Shown here in pieces: positions 1 through 12,000 of a stretch of DNA of 64,000 bases (positions are counted from its first letter, which is position 1; every line of letters starts with the position of its first letter). The notes under the pieces were generated by a model. That model saw only the letters and a program-made list of their open reading frames with translations. It ran no database searches and was not told the origin of the DNA. Origin of the DNA: Osedax fenrisi (lineage: Eukaryota > Annelida > Polychaeta > Sabellida > Siboglinidae). The stretch lies in contig OZ025239.1 of assembly GCA_964019155.1 (NCBI GenBank), positions 112,157,085 to 112,221,084 of the forward strand, given 5' to 3'. A program made the position numbers and the translations under genes.

Positions 1-1170
1 AGATGTATGTTACTGTATTTTCTCGAGTTAAAATTGACTATTTTAGTTTTATTGATATTTATTTTAAGTTTATTAAATGTGTACCATTTTTCTATTTTTG
101 TAATCATATTATCTATGGTATATTTTAATTTTTCATTGTTTTCACTTGTAAATGTTATTGCTGTATCATCAGCATATACTATAAGTTTTACTTGTTGGTT
201 ATTATTTAATAATAATGATAGGTCATTTGTATATATTATAAATAGGAGAGGACCAAGTATTGATCCTTGTGGTACCCCAATATTATTACATAATATTTGT
301 GATTTTTTATCATTTATCAAAACAACTTGTTTTCGATTACTTAGGTAGCTTTTGATAAGTTGTAGCGAATTGCTTCTTATTCCATATTTATATAATTTAT
401 CTATTAATATGTTGTGATCTAGCGTGTCAAATGCTTTGCTTAGATCAAGGAATAGAGTATTTATTGGTTTATTTTGTTCTTTGTTTATTAATATATGGTT
501 ATATAAATCTAAAATAGCATGTGTTGTGTTATGCTTTTTAGTATATCCGTATTGTGTATTAGATATAATTAGGTTTTTTTGAAAAAATGAAGTAAATCTC
601 TGATGTATTATTTTTTCAAATATTTTTGAAATTTGACATAGTATCGATATGGGCCTGTAGTTGCATGGTTCGTATTGGTTTTTATTTTTATATATGGGTT
701 TTATTATGGAATTTTTCATTTTTTGTGGAAATATACCTTCACTAATACATAAATTCAAAATATGTGTTAGTGGTGATGAAATATAATCTATTGATATTTT
801 TACAATTTTCATGTTAATTAGGTTTATATCTAATGAGGTTTTTAATTTACTATTTTTTATTATTGAAGTTATTTCTTGTTTATTGGTTGGTTCTATGAAT
901 ATAGAATTATTTATATTTGGTATTTCTACAGGATTTATTATATTTTGATTTTTAAATTGATCATTTATAATTTGTGCATTATTAATAAATTGTTCATTAA
1001 ATATATTTGCTATTTTACTTGAGTCAAATGTGTTTTTATTGTTTTTATCTTTAATGTATGTAATATTGTGTTTATTTACATTTGTATTAATGATATTATT
1101 TACTGTTTTCCAATGTTCTTTCGATGTTATGTTATCGTTTATTTGTTTTTTAATGTATTTTTGTTTTGCT

Positions 1171-1172
<2 letters not shown>
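1..1172 (-). mobile_element. Non-LTR retrotransposon, open RT fragment (runs off left edge)
   Basis: Reading the minus strand from about 1172 to 1 gives one reading frame of roughly 390 codons with no stop. It carries reverse-transcriptase landmarks in order: a fingers region (YRPIS, near 650), LDLSKAFDT (about 450-420), a GVPQGSILGPLLF block (about 280-250) and the catalytic YADD box at 165-176. This order fits CR1/Jockey-type non-LTR elements; the clade is inferred. The endonuclease part is missing and the frame begins in a (TA)n tract at 1173-1207, which suggests 5' truncation on insertion into a microsatellite. The lack of stops suggests a fairly young copy. The rest of the RT lies outside the window. 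Confidence 0.85.

Positions 1173-1207
<35 letters not shown>
1173..1207. repeat. (TA)n microsatellite at the retrotransposon 5' boundary
   Basis: About 17 TA units directly abut the first RT codon on the minus strand. It is a likely insertion target or a post-insertion expansion. Confidence 0.9.
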
Positions 1208-1211
<4 letters not shown>

Positions 1212-1816
1212 CTGGTGCACCTCCATGGAAGCGTTCATTTCCATTTGTTATCAACAATAATGTTACTTTAAAATATTAAATATAGTTGGTTATTTTTAAA
1301 TGATGTATAATATTATCATATCATATCATATCATATCATATATATATATATATATATATTTAATCATATCATCATTCCTGTCCCCAATAAAGTATATCAG
1401 TATCGTTTTAAACTAAACGTAAGTACCTTGATTAATCATTATAAACATACTCCTATACACAATATAAAACACATATGTGATATGTATTACACATACAAAT
1501 TTAGAATCTTATATCTCAGATTTTGTTTACACACATTATAATGTTTGGAAGGTTCATCCGCTTGAACCATTGGATAAATCTTTATAAATATTTATGGTGT
1601 ATAAATAATATATAGAAGTGTTATATGGGTAATTTTTAAAATATAAATATATTGTTTGACATGACACTTTAATATCCTAAACCCAAATATCTTTGACGAA
1701 AGCAGATTTGGTTTTTATTATAAATGTATCACAGTATTTTAGGGGATAGTATATCAATAAGTTTCTTAAATAAATAAATATGAATAGCATCAGATGGAGA
1801 GGAGAATGTACATTTG

Positions 1817-1897
<81 letters not shown>

Positions 1898-2326
1898 TTT
1901 ATTGTTTATCAACACGAATAACATTATAATAATAGTAGTGAATTTAAAATAAAGCGAAACAAACCGACACGAAACAAGAAATAAAAATAAATATATTATA
2001 AAATTGGTAAAAAAATTTGATTTAAACGGGCCATAAACATATAAACATATTTCAAAATGAATATGAATATAGTTCAAAGCGTTAAATACAACAAACTGAA
2101 TGTGTGAAACAAAAACTAGGGGGGAAGTATCGGGGTGAACAGGCCCATATGGGATGGATACAATCCCTAGGGATGGAGATAGGTCCCTAGTCCCTGGTAA
2201 AGAGTGGTATGACATATCCTGCCCTCTAGAATTAAGCTGCACACAATCCAGATGTGTAAAAAACTCTAGCAAAACATCATAATCAAATGAAATATATGTA
2301 GTGTTATAAAAAATAAATAAAAGTAA

Positions 2327-2363
<37 letters not shown>

Positions 2364-2388
2364 TATAAATAAAACATCATAAGTGTGA
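1208..2388. other. AT-rich intergenic DNA, no gene seen
   Basis: The stretch holds a TCATA-type repeat and (TA)n at 1315-1360, a long (TA)n followed by GATA units at 1819-1893, and (TA)n at 2333-2358. No exon-like segment or recognisable domain is visible on either strand. Confidence 0.7.
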
Positions 2389-3190
2389 GAATTTATAAGA
2401 ATTGAGCCAATAAGAATGTTTTAACATAACACGAAAGCAATTTACTGATTTGCATGATGACATATTATTGGGAAGAGAATTCCATAATGAAGGAACTCTA
2501 TTTCCAATATAGTTTAGTAATATTTAGATTTACACTTTCTGGGTAGTAGTTTGATTAGAGGGCCTCTGCATTGGCTGCTATACGTATCAAATATAGATGT
2601 TGCCTCGACATCCACAAGTATGTTCAGAATATTGTATGTAAGTATCGTGTCGCTAATTAATCTGAGGTGAGATAGATATTTAATATTAAAATAAATTAAA
2701 TGATTAGAATAAGGAGCCATGCTAATATTACATCTATAGTATCATCTTTTAGTAAATAGTCTTTGGACTTTTTCTAGAGCTTTAGTATTACCCAAAGACG
2801 TTATATATTAATACCATAGAGAACGAAGTGACTTCGTTCTCTATGGTATTACCTATATAATTTGTATGAGGATTCCAAATTGATGAATTATATTCTAGTA
2901 TTGGGCGCACATAGCTTATATAAGCTTGTAAAAGAAATACATAGTCATTAGTAATAAAGCATCTACACATTCTATTAATAAGTATATATGCTTTTGATCA
3001 TATTGAATTAATGTGTATATTGAAACTAAGATTATCATAGAAAGTGATAGGTGATCTTTGAATTGCTTGACCACAGGTAAAAGTACTTCATTCAATGAGT
3101 AAACTGGGTGTTGGTCATTGCATCCTATTTTCATAACAACGCATTTAGAAGGAGCCAGTTCTAGTTCCCAGTCAAACATCCATTTGCAGA
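2389..3190 (-). mobile_element. Decayed CR1/Jockey-like RT C-terminal fragment
   Basis: Translated minus-strand pieces in several frames match the region after the RT palm of CR1/Jockey elements: LELAPSKCVVMKIG (about 3165-3125), AYISYVRPILEYNSSIWNPH (about 2925-2870), a block with CRGPLIKLLPRK (about 2570-2530), and a WNS-type tail with MSSCKSVNCFRV near 2440. Frameshifts and stops separate the blocks, so it is an old dead copy. It differs from the open element at 1-1172. Confidence 0.75.
2809..2848. repeat. Perfect short palindrome
   Basis: The half-site ATACCATAGAGAACGAAGT is followed after one base by its exact reverse complement. It lies inside the decayed RT and interrupts it. The core CATAGAG recurs in hairpins at 4460-4500, 33676-33729 and 39073-39107. 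Confidence 0.8.
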
Positions 3191-3263
3191 GACTATTTAG
3201 AGATATGAAATGAGTAAAAGTTTATATTAAATGTATTTAAATATTTAACATTGTTGTATAAAA

Positions 3264-3493
3264 GGGTATCTCCCACCAAGTATTTCCGGCGAGTTGCCGG
3301 ATATATCGTAACTTAAAAACGCAGTTTCTATCAAGTTAACTACAATTGTAGTGGGATACTTCCCGACTTTCCGTCAACTTGCCTGAAATATAGTAACTTT
3401 ATAGTGGATAACCCATTAAAACTTGATAGAAAATGGTTTTTAAGTTATAATATTTCCGGCAAGTTGCCGGAAATACTTGTAGTGGGAAACCCC
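3264..3493. mobile_element. MITE-like element with long imperfect inverted arms
   Basis: The outer ends are GGGTATCTCCCACC on the left and GTGGGAAACCCC on the right. Inside, arms of about 60 bp containing TTTCCGGCGAGTTGCCGG and TTTCCGGCAAGTTGCCGG are inverted copies of each other. There is no coding capacity and the target duplication is unclear. A short non-autonomous DNA transposon is the best reading. Confidence 0.6.
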
Positions 3494-3907
3494 TTAAAAC
3501 TGCGTCAATCATAAATCTATGTAGGTGGCGATAATATGACATCCGCGGTAGCAGATCGCTATCCATTATGTTCCGTAGGTATACCTACCTACCTATAGGG
3601 AGTAGTATATATGTTTTGCATCACAACATATTTTATATAATTTAGTATGCTAATTCTCAGGTTCGAAATGTGTTCGCTTGTATTTCATCCAGCTCTTAAG
3701 CCTGAATAATAACCTATAATAACGTGTTCGACATAATATGTTGTATTCCTTGTACGACCTTACATAAAACTCTACGTGCATGTGAGGTTATACTTAATGC
3801 ATTATTAATTATTAATGTACGATTTATATTTATATTCATGTATTATATAGTTTAATTTTTCTTTTTATGTGATCTGTAACCTGATAGTTTAAAGTTTAAA
3901 CTTTAAA

Positions 3908-3948
3908 CCAATACCTTTTATAACCAACAGAGGTTATAGGAGGTATTG
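3908..3948. repeat. Palindromic element P1, copy 1
   Basis: A diverged copy of the AAGACCTCCTATAACCTCGA half-site palindrome, with right half AGGTTATAGGAGGTATTG and a weaker left half. Confidence 0.6.
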
Positions 3949-4030
3949 TTTGAACACTATCATCTATATATCCCTAGCACCTACGTTTTTGTACTGTTCA
4001 ATAAAGTGTATATTTACATTCAGGTATTAG

Positions 4031-4067
4031 CAATAACTCCTATAACATCGAGATTATAGTAGGTCTT
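4031..4067. repeat. Palindromic element P1, copy 2
   Basis: The left half AACTCCTATAACATCGAG is followed by an inverted right half ending GTAGGTCTTAG, with a few mismatches in the stem. Confidence 0.65.
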
Positions 4068-4447
4068 AGTATTAGATGCTAGTTTAGAGAAAATACGAGT
4101 CTTGAGTTTAGTTTTTAATTATGAAGAAGAAATAAAATAGATATTATTACAGGAGATGTACATATGAATAACGTTATTCAAGATAGTTATTATTACAAAA
4201 TTACAAAATAATAACTAGTTGGGCAGCGGAACTATTTAATAGGAAAGGTTATTTTAGTATATATTTGTTGACCAGTTTAAAATAACTATATATAGTATAC
4301 TTCTATAATATGGGTTAAAGCATAAAAGTGTTCCGAGTTTTCTTCAAAAGTATTCCTAGTTTATTTCAAAAGTGGTCCGAGTTTACCTGGTCCGAGTTTA
4401 CTGGTACCCATATTTAAATATTATAGAATAATTTAAAGACGTTGTAG

Positions 4448-4532
4448 CAAGACCTCCTATACCATAGAGATAAAGAGAAAAATTTCTCTTTAGCTCTATG
4501 TCCTATACCCTCGAGGTTATAGGAGGTCTTGG
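4448..4532. repeat. Palindromic element P1, copy 3, with nested hairpin
   Basis: The half-sites CAAGACCTCCTATACC and GAGGTTATAGGAGGTCTTG lie at the two ends and are split by an inner CATAGAG...CTCTATG hairpin. It looks like one palindrome inserted into another. Confidence 0.65.
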
Positions 4533-4721
4533 TTGTAGTTTAGTAATGATGTAAGTTAGGGAAATAGCTGCAATAGTTACAAGATATAGGGCGATGTAAT
4601 ATGAGGGGTTTCGCTAGTAGGCTAGTAGTTTCCTACTTATTTATATATTTATATATATAAAGTAAAATACATATGAAAACGTAACTAAAATTAATAACTA
4701 AATAAACTATTATATTCCATT

Positions 4722-4874
4722 TAGGGGCGCTGCAACAGGGGGACGGGGGTATATGCCCCCACTTTAAAATCTAGAGGGACCTCATATGTTCTGGTCCCCC
4801 CCCCCCACTTTTACCATAACATTTATGTTGATTGGTTGGTCCCCCCTATATACAAAATCGTTCCAGCGCCCCTA
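4722..4874. mobile_element. hAT-type MITE (family M1), copy 1
   Basis: The inverted ends TAGGGGCGCTG and CAGCGCCCCTA are flanked by a perfect 8-bp direct repeat ATTCCATT (4714-4721 and 4875-4882), the target-site length expected of hAT transposons. The interior is rich in G and C runs, with no coding capacity. Related copies lie at 30823-30981 and 57542-57714. Confidence 0.85.
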
Positions 4875-5102
4875 ATTCCATTATATTTCATACACAAGTA
4901 TTCATAATATTTTATAATATATTTCAACATCAAAAATAATTAAAGAATATCATCATAATAATCAATATTTTCAGCAACCCTGTCGTTGGTTATATTATAT
5001 ATTATAATATCCATATATGGATATTATAAGTATAGGTATTATACCTACTTTAACTTAAAGTAGGCTACTTATATATTAATATTTATAAATAAATTGTTCA
5101 TG

Positions 5103-5208
5103 TACAAATTATTATAAAAATGGGATTATAATTATTATTATTATTCTTATATACATGTATATAAGAATAATAATAATAATTATAATCCCATTTTTATAAT
5201 AATTTGTA
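5103..5208. repeat. Perfect 106-bp palindrome with no spacer
   Basis: All 53 bases outward from the centre (between 5155 and 5156) pair exactly. The arms contain TAATCCCATTTTTATAATAA. It lies about 460 bp upstream of the peroxiredoxin start codon. Confidence 0.95.
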
Positions 5209-5667
5209 TATATATACTGCAGTGATATACTATGAGAATACTACATTTAATATCGATAATTTAGTTTACGTGTCACGAAATCAATTGCAAATAATTCAAT
5301 ATGTTAAAACAATTTAATGAATACATGTGTCCGAAAATAGATTTTATTTACAGGTAATTTATCTACAATAAACTACAAATATATGCATCCTACGAACTCC
5401 TTTGTATTTAGTGTCGTATATGGATCATCGATATATCGATCATTTATATATAAAGAAAGTTTATTTATATCGATGATATGGATATGGATCTTATAAGTAC
5501 CTTACTTATACTATATTCTATCGATCTTTGATAATATCAAAAATAATTTCATAAAATAATAATTTTCCGGATAAATCTGTGATAAAGTAAGGTATCGCCA
5601 TCTATAATATATTAAATTATATTATTAATTGTAAAATTATTTGTGAACTGACTTTTAAGTTTACAGA

Positions 5668-5700
5668 ATGTCTTTCATTACTAGAAATTTGATTAATTCT
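5668..5700 (+). CDS. PRDX3: PRDX3 exon 1
   Basis: Codes for MSFITRNLINS, the start of the presequence, and ends in phase 0 before donor GTGAGT. The following intron is only 54 bp. Confidence 0.85.
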
Positions 5701-8700
5701 GTGAGTATATTGTTAAATATCATATGCATATATATATTTTGAAACTATTTTTAGATAAAGATTTCCAAAAATGTTGTTTTTAAACATCAAGCGGCTTCAT
5801 TTTCCACTGGTTAGTTTTTTTTAATATATTTAATATTTTAATAATCTAAATTTTAAATAATTATTTTGTAATTTAATATTTATATTTTAATTTTTAATAA
5901 TCATACTAATAATTGTAATTATATATAAGCTATGTGTACATTTAGAATATTGCATAACACTCGTATATTATATACACATAACCTTGACTTATTTGATATT
6001 CGTGATATTTTATTTATCATCATAATCATTGATTCAATTATTGATTACATGATAAATCATGATGATTTAATTTAAATCATATGGAAATGGTATAATCATT
6101 ATAATAATTATAATGGCTATGCATGATAATTGGCGCAATATATTTGTTATTAATGTAACAAATGCGTGTGCGATTGTCGGCATAAACTATTACGTAATAG
6201 GTGTACTTTATATTATTTTATAAATTATATAACAAATTTATTATAATAATTATATTATAATAATTATAATTATATAATTATTATATTATAATAATAATAG
6301 TTATATAATTATTATAATATTATCAAATTAATTTAATTATTAAAGATCATAATTCACAATAATTCACATATATTAACTATAGGCATAGTTGGTAAAAAAA
6401 ACCTTTTTTTCGGCTTCAGGTTTTTTGGTAGTTTTTTGGGTTTTTTCAAGGTTTATTTATGGTTTTTTGGTTATATCATTGATGAAAATAATTCTTTAAT
6501 AAAATTATAATTATTGTATAATAATATAAAAATTATATTTTATAATATATGCTCATTTTAATATAGTATGTAAATACATAATATTTATATATAATAGAAT
6601 AGCTATTTAATTTATATTTAATCAAAAAACCATCAAACTAATATTAAAAAAAAACTAATCTTAATAATCAAGTTAATTTATTACTTACAAAGATTTTTCT
6701 AATCTTATATCTAACACTCCCTTTATATACAACATAATTAATAACTACTACCCGCCGCTACTAGCAGTAATATCGAATCACCTAAATAGTTTAGATACTG
6801 CGCGATTTCCATACAACAATATTTATATAGCTCAATTAAATTACATGCAATATAAATTAGAATTTACTCGCTACATAGATATGTATATCATTTAAAATTA
6901 TAATTAACCCGATATAGGTGGCGCTATAGGTATTTTGTATACAAAATTGAATTACACAGATTTCTCGTAAGTGTTATATGATATAAGAGAGCGTTTTTTG
7001 TAATATACCAACGTCCGATGGGACATTGGTATGTCTACGCAAAATTCATTCATAATATATACCATCTTTACATTGTGTAGACGTTGGTACATTGTGATGT
7101 TGAGATGTTGCATTTTTTGTAACATGCCAATGTACCAACATCCCAACGTACAATCTGCATTTACATGCATAAGAATACACATGGGACATTGGTACATTAC
7201 AAAAAAAAGCTTGCTAACTTGGTATGTTGGTACGTTGGTATGTCACAAAAAACGCACCTAAAACTTACGATAAAATCGTGTAATTCAATTTTATACATAT
7301 AACTTGTATCGTTCCTTAGAAAAATCTTTGCTACTTATATAAATAAACTACAAGTATAAACATAATTTATTCTAATAATTAAAGTTTAAACATGAATTCA
7401 ATTTAATACATTTAAATGTATATAATATTATATGAGATTTAATTTATATTTAAACAAAAAACCTTCACAAAAAAAAACAAATTAAGCTTAATTAACTATT
7501 ATTTATTTAATAAAATTGAAGTTTTAAAATGAATTATTAATTAAAGTGTATATAATTATTATAATAATAAATTAGAATATATCATATATTTAATATATGC
7601 TATTTAATTTATATTTTAGCAAAAAACCAGAAAACAAAAAACCTGTATTTTGAAAAAACCAAAAAACCAATGAAAAAACCAAAAACCAAAAAACCTCACG
7701 ATGCCAACTATGACTATAGGTGACGCTAATCGATATCAAATCGTTATATTATTATATTTGGTATCATTTCAATAATATCACAGCGACTCCCACAATATCA
7801 AATATTATCTGCATATAATATGATTGGCCATTGTAATTAGTATATGTCTATGTATAGACTATTATACTTGCAACAGCTTATCAGTAAAATATATATGTAT
7901 GTATGTTTGTGTGGTCATTAATATTTTGAGTTTTCGTTATTTTCTCTATTTTGGTTTTGTTAGATTTAGTTTTGATATTTCCAGGTGATTTTAGCTTCAT
8001 CACATCCCGAGTGAGCCTATAAAAACATATATATATATAAGCCGTTGCATGTATGAGTGTCTATAAATAGACATACGCTACTTATAATGGCTAATTATTT
8101 TATAAAAATGATGCAGGTGTTTATTGCGTAGTTTATATTTAAAATCGCGAAGTTTTTCTACCATAATACTAATATTGACTTGATTATAAATATTAAACGT
8201 ATTCATTATTAAATATAAATAAGCATACATTTGTATACGCGATATAGGTACAGATGTCAATCAAACTCTTATTAAACTATAATCGTTTACTTTATATTCC
8301 GATATCAATAGCGTCCTCTATAGTTGAATTATTCGTAATAGTGTTTACAAATTTTTGCTTTTAATCGAGATACAGCATTATAATATAGCATCTATTTTGG
8401 ATACTGGTAACTTGGGCCAAGTTTTGTAATAGGTGAAATTTGTATACAAATGCATCCAGTATTAATTCTGTGGTATTTTCAATATATACTATATTATAAT
8501 TCATTCCATAGAAATTCAATAGAATATTCAATATATAATTTATAATAATGTACGAACAAATTAATTTCTATTATCATAATAATTACTTAAAATATATACA
8601 CATTAAAGGCAACTTTTTACATACAAATTATATACGGATAGATTATTACAAGAGCATGCGAAATAAACACGTGGTTGGTTAATCAAAACTATAACTGGAC

Positions 8701-9021
8701 AAAATAGGCGCGTATATATTTATGTCTACGTTTATGCTCGATAAGCGGTGTATTACGGGCGCGCGCACTACATGTCTACTTACCTGTGCGTACCCCTGTA
8801 CTCTGCCGTATACTACTGTCAATAAAACTCCCGTTTTCATATTATCGTACTATCGTATATATATATCATAATATAAAATCATATATCATAATATTATTTA
8901 TCAATATTCCCGGCTTTAATACGATTGACATCCCCCGTTTTTATAATGCGTACCCTTATAGCATATATTGTACACATATATCTAGTTTGTGTATGTATCC
9001 AATTATGTGTATATAATATAT

Positions 9022-9063
<42 letters not shown>

Positions 9064-12000
9064 GTTACAAAAAATAAATACTATTAGATTACTCAAATAT
9101 AACTAAAAATTTGATATACATATAGAGACAATAATATAAACGAAAGTTAACAAAAAACACTGGAAATATTAATAATATAACCAAATTATAAAATTTACAA
9201 TTAAACGTCCATATCATTTATAGTATTATTTTTGTAAGTATAACTTTATAAATATATATAGTACTATAGCATATATTTGGTAAATACATACAATAAAAGT
9301 ATTTAATAAAATCTTAGACTACCTTAAATTTAATTATATCAAATTACTAATATTTAATAAAAATATATTATAAATCCTAATTATGGTTTATAAAAAAAGT
9401 CTAAAATAAAATTATTAATATATATTATAAAAAAAGCCCACAAAATGATATACTCCACGGGGAATTTAAGTGTATACAATCATGAATATAAACATAGTAA
9501 GCTAACACTGAAGAAGCCGGCTGCCCCTAGACGCCTACTAGCAAATCATACAAATAAAAATAGTAAGCTAAATGTAGCTTATATTTTTTATTTAATCCAC
9601 GTGAACATATACTTATTTATACTACAATAATAATACATCACCAAGATACAAATGCCGATAGTAAACTAACACGGGCGAAGTCGGGCCCCAGCCACCTAGT
9701 ATATATATATATATGAAATACAAGTTTATTATAATGCAAAATATTATTTATAAATTAAATAATATTTATAAAAATTGTAGTTAATGTATATACTAATTAA
9801 TTATGATTTCGCTATCGCGTGATTATATGATAATATATAATATTTAACCTATTATTCACGAATTAACTGATAAAATTAACGTCATAGAATAAAAATATAT
9901 TATTATAAAAAAGTTTTTTCATCCGTTATTCGTTTAAATACCTTTTGTGGAGTTATACTTTCTTATGTATAATTTTGAAATGATTCATTTACTAATGAAT
10001 ATTATTTATTTTGTAATTAATATTAGTTATTTATTAAATTTTTTTGCAATGAAACTTAAAATCCTGTATAACTAAAATTATTCATATATAATTAATATAT
10101 TTGAAATTTCATTGCATATTCACAGCCTTGAGACGTGAAAAGTCATTGGTGCACGGAGATGCTCCGTCTTTCAAGGGTTTGGCCGTTGTCAATGGAGAAT
10201 TCAGGGATATCAAACTCGCTGATTTCGCTGGAAAATATCTTGTTCTTTTCTTTTATCCTCTAGATTTGTGAGTTTTGCATTTTTATGTTATTATTTAAGT
10301 ATCAATATTTAATAATCTATATTCATTACACTCTAAAGTCAGTACTATATATGTGTTGATCTCGTTTAATGTCTATCTGTACTGTCTATCTTTAATGTCT
10401 ATCTTTACTATCTATCTTTACTGTCTATCTTTACTGTCTATCTGTACAGGCCATCGATGTAAATAAAAGTTTTATTTACATCGATGTTTATTTGTCATCA
10501 ACTTTTATTTACATCGATGGTACAGGCCAACAAAATCAATAACCAATATTAGTCATATTAGTCATATCTAGGAGCTTTTTAGAAGCAATAGAAACAATAT
10601 TTATATTTATTTTATTATAAATAAAAAAAACTTATAATAAATATATTAAATATGACCTACTTCTCTCCTATAGCACTTTTGTTTGTCCCACTGAGATTAC
10701 ATCATTCAGTGATAAAATTGATGAATTTGAAGCTATCAACACAAAAGTGGTGGGCTGTTCCACTGACTCTCATTTCAGTCATTTAGCATGGACCAACATG
10801 CCACGTAAAGTTTCGTATTGCCACCATTATTATAGTAACATAATATAATAGAGTAATATAATAATTTCATTAACCACAATAATAACTTAACAGTCAAACA
10901 CTTTATAATATAATTTAATAAAATATTAAATACACCACAATAATAATATAATAGTCAAAAATATAATAATATAATATAATAATTTAATAAAATAATAATA
11001 TAATATAGTCAAATAATATTATAATATAATTTAATAAAATAATAATATTATAATATAATTTAATAAAACAATAATGCCACCACAATAATTATACACTAGT
11101 GACATAATAGTAAATTAATGCTAAACACCTATGTTCGCAGGAAGGTGGACTAGGACCATTGAAGTTTCCCCTTCTTTCTGACTTTAAAAAGGACATTGCC
11201 AGAGATTACGGAGTTCTCATTGAAGATGCCGGCGTAGCTTTAAGGTTCACGTCTGCAATGTAACATGCTAATGTAACCCTTAACCTCACTTAACCCCCTT
11301 ATAGCATCGGTTGAATTACTCGTAATCAATCATTATATTGAAAATCTAATTTAGTTAAGGGTCGGTGCGACCTCTGTTCTATAAATAGATTTTTACATGA
11401 ATTTAATAGGAAAAATAGTTTTCTACTAACAGTGTATTCACTTTTTTTTATTTATTTATTCAATACAATATATAACGCAATGATAGATATTATATAGATC
11501 TATAATAATTACATTTTGTATAGTATATAAAAGAAAATAATTAATATAAATTATGTTTAACTAGTAAATTATTATTATTTTGAAAATAAAAGATAAAATT
11601 ATGAAATTTTAAATTTTACTAATTATTAAATTAAAAATATGCAACTTTTATGTAATTATAAATATATTATAAATTATCTGAAAATTTAAATTAATTTAGA
11701 GCATTATAGACTAGGTTAATGATGTTTTAATGAGTGAAATTTATAACAATAATTATTCTGAGTAAAGATATACTAAAGATTTAAAATATAATTATGAAAA
11801 ATGTATGAAATAAACAGATGATAACTTATCAAATTATATTATTATAAATAAAGAGCCACTTATGAATATTGATTATTTAAATTTATATATAATATTCTTT
11901 ATTTTAATTTTTAAATTATAAAAACAATCTTAGATTCATTAAATTATGATGATTATTGAATGTAATTAATTTTTTTTGATTATTATAATTTATATTTTAA

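Larger units (their letters stand above)
6384..7712. mobile_element. Non-autonomous hAT-like element, 1.33 kb, composite
   Basis: The ends CATAGTTGGTA and GCCAACTATG are inverted and flanked by a perfect 8-bp duplication ACTATAGG (6376-6383 and 7713-7720). Runs of TTTTTTGG on the left and CCAAAAAACC on the right extend the inverted arms. A solo arm of the foldback family (6689-6905) and a segment full of ACGTTGGTAC-type inverted repeats (about 6945-7270) sit inside, so elements have nested here. No transposase is visible. Confidence 0.8.
5810..10125 (+). other. PRDX3 intron 2 (4.3 kb)
   Basis: AT-rich. It contains the hAT element at 6384-7712, (TA)n at 9017-9060 and two possible Helitron-like ends near 9495-9541 and 9665-9699. 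I see no other coding sequence. Confidence 0.8.
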
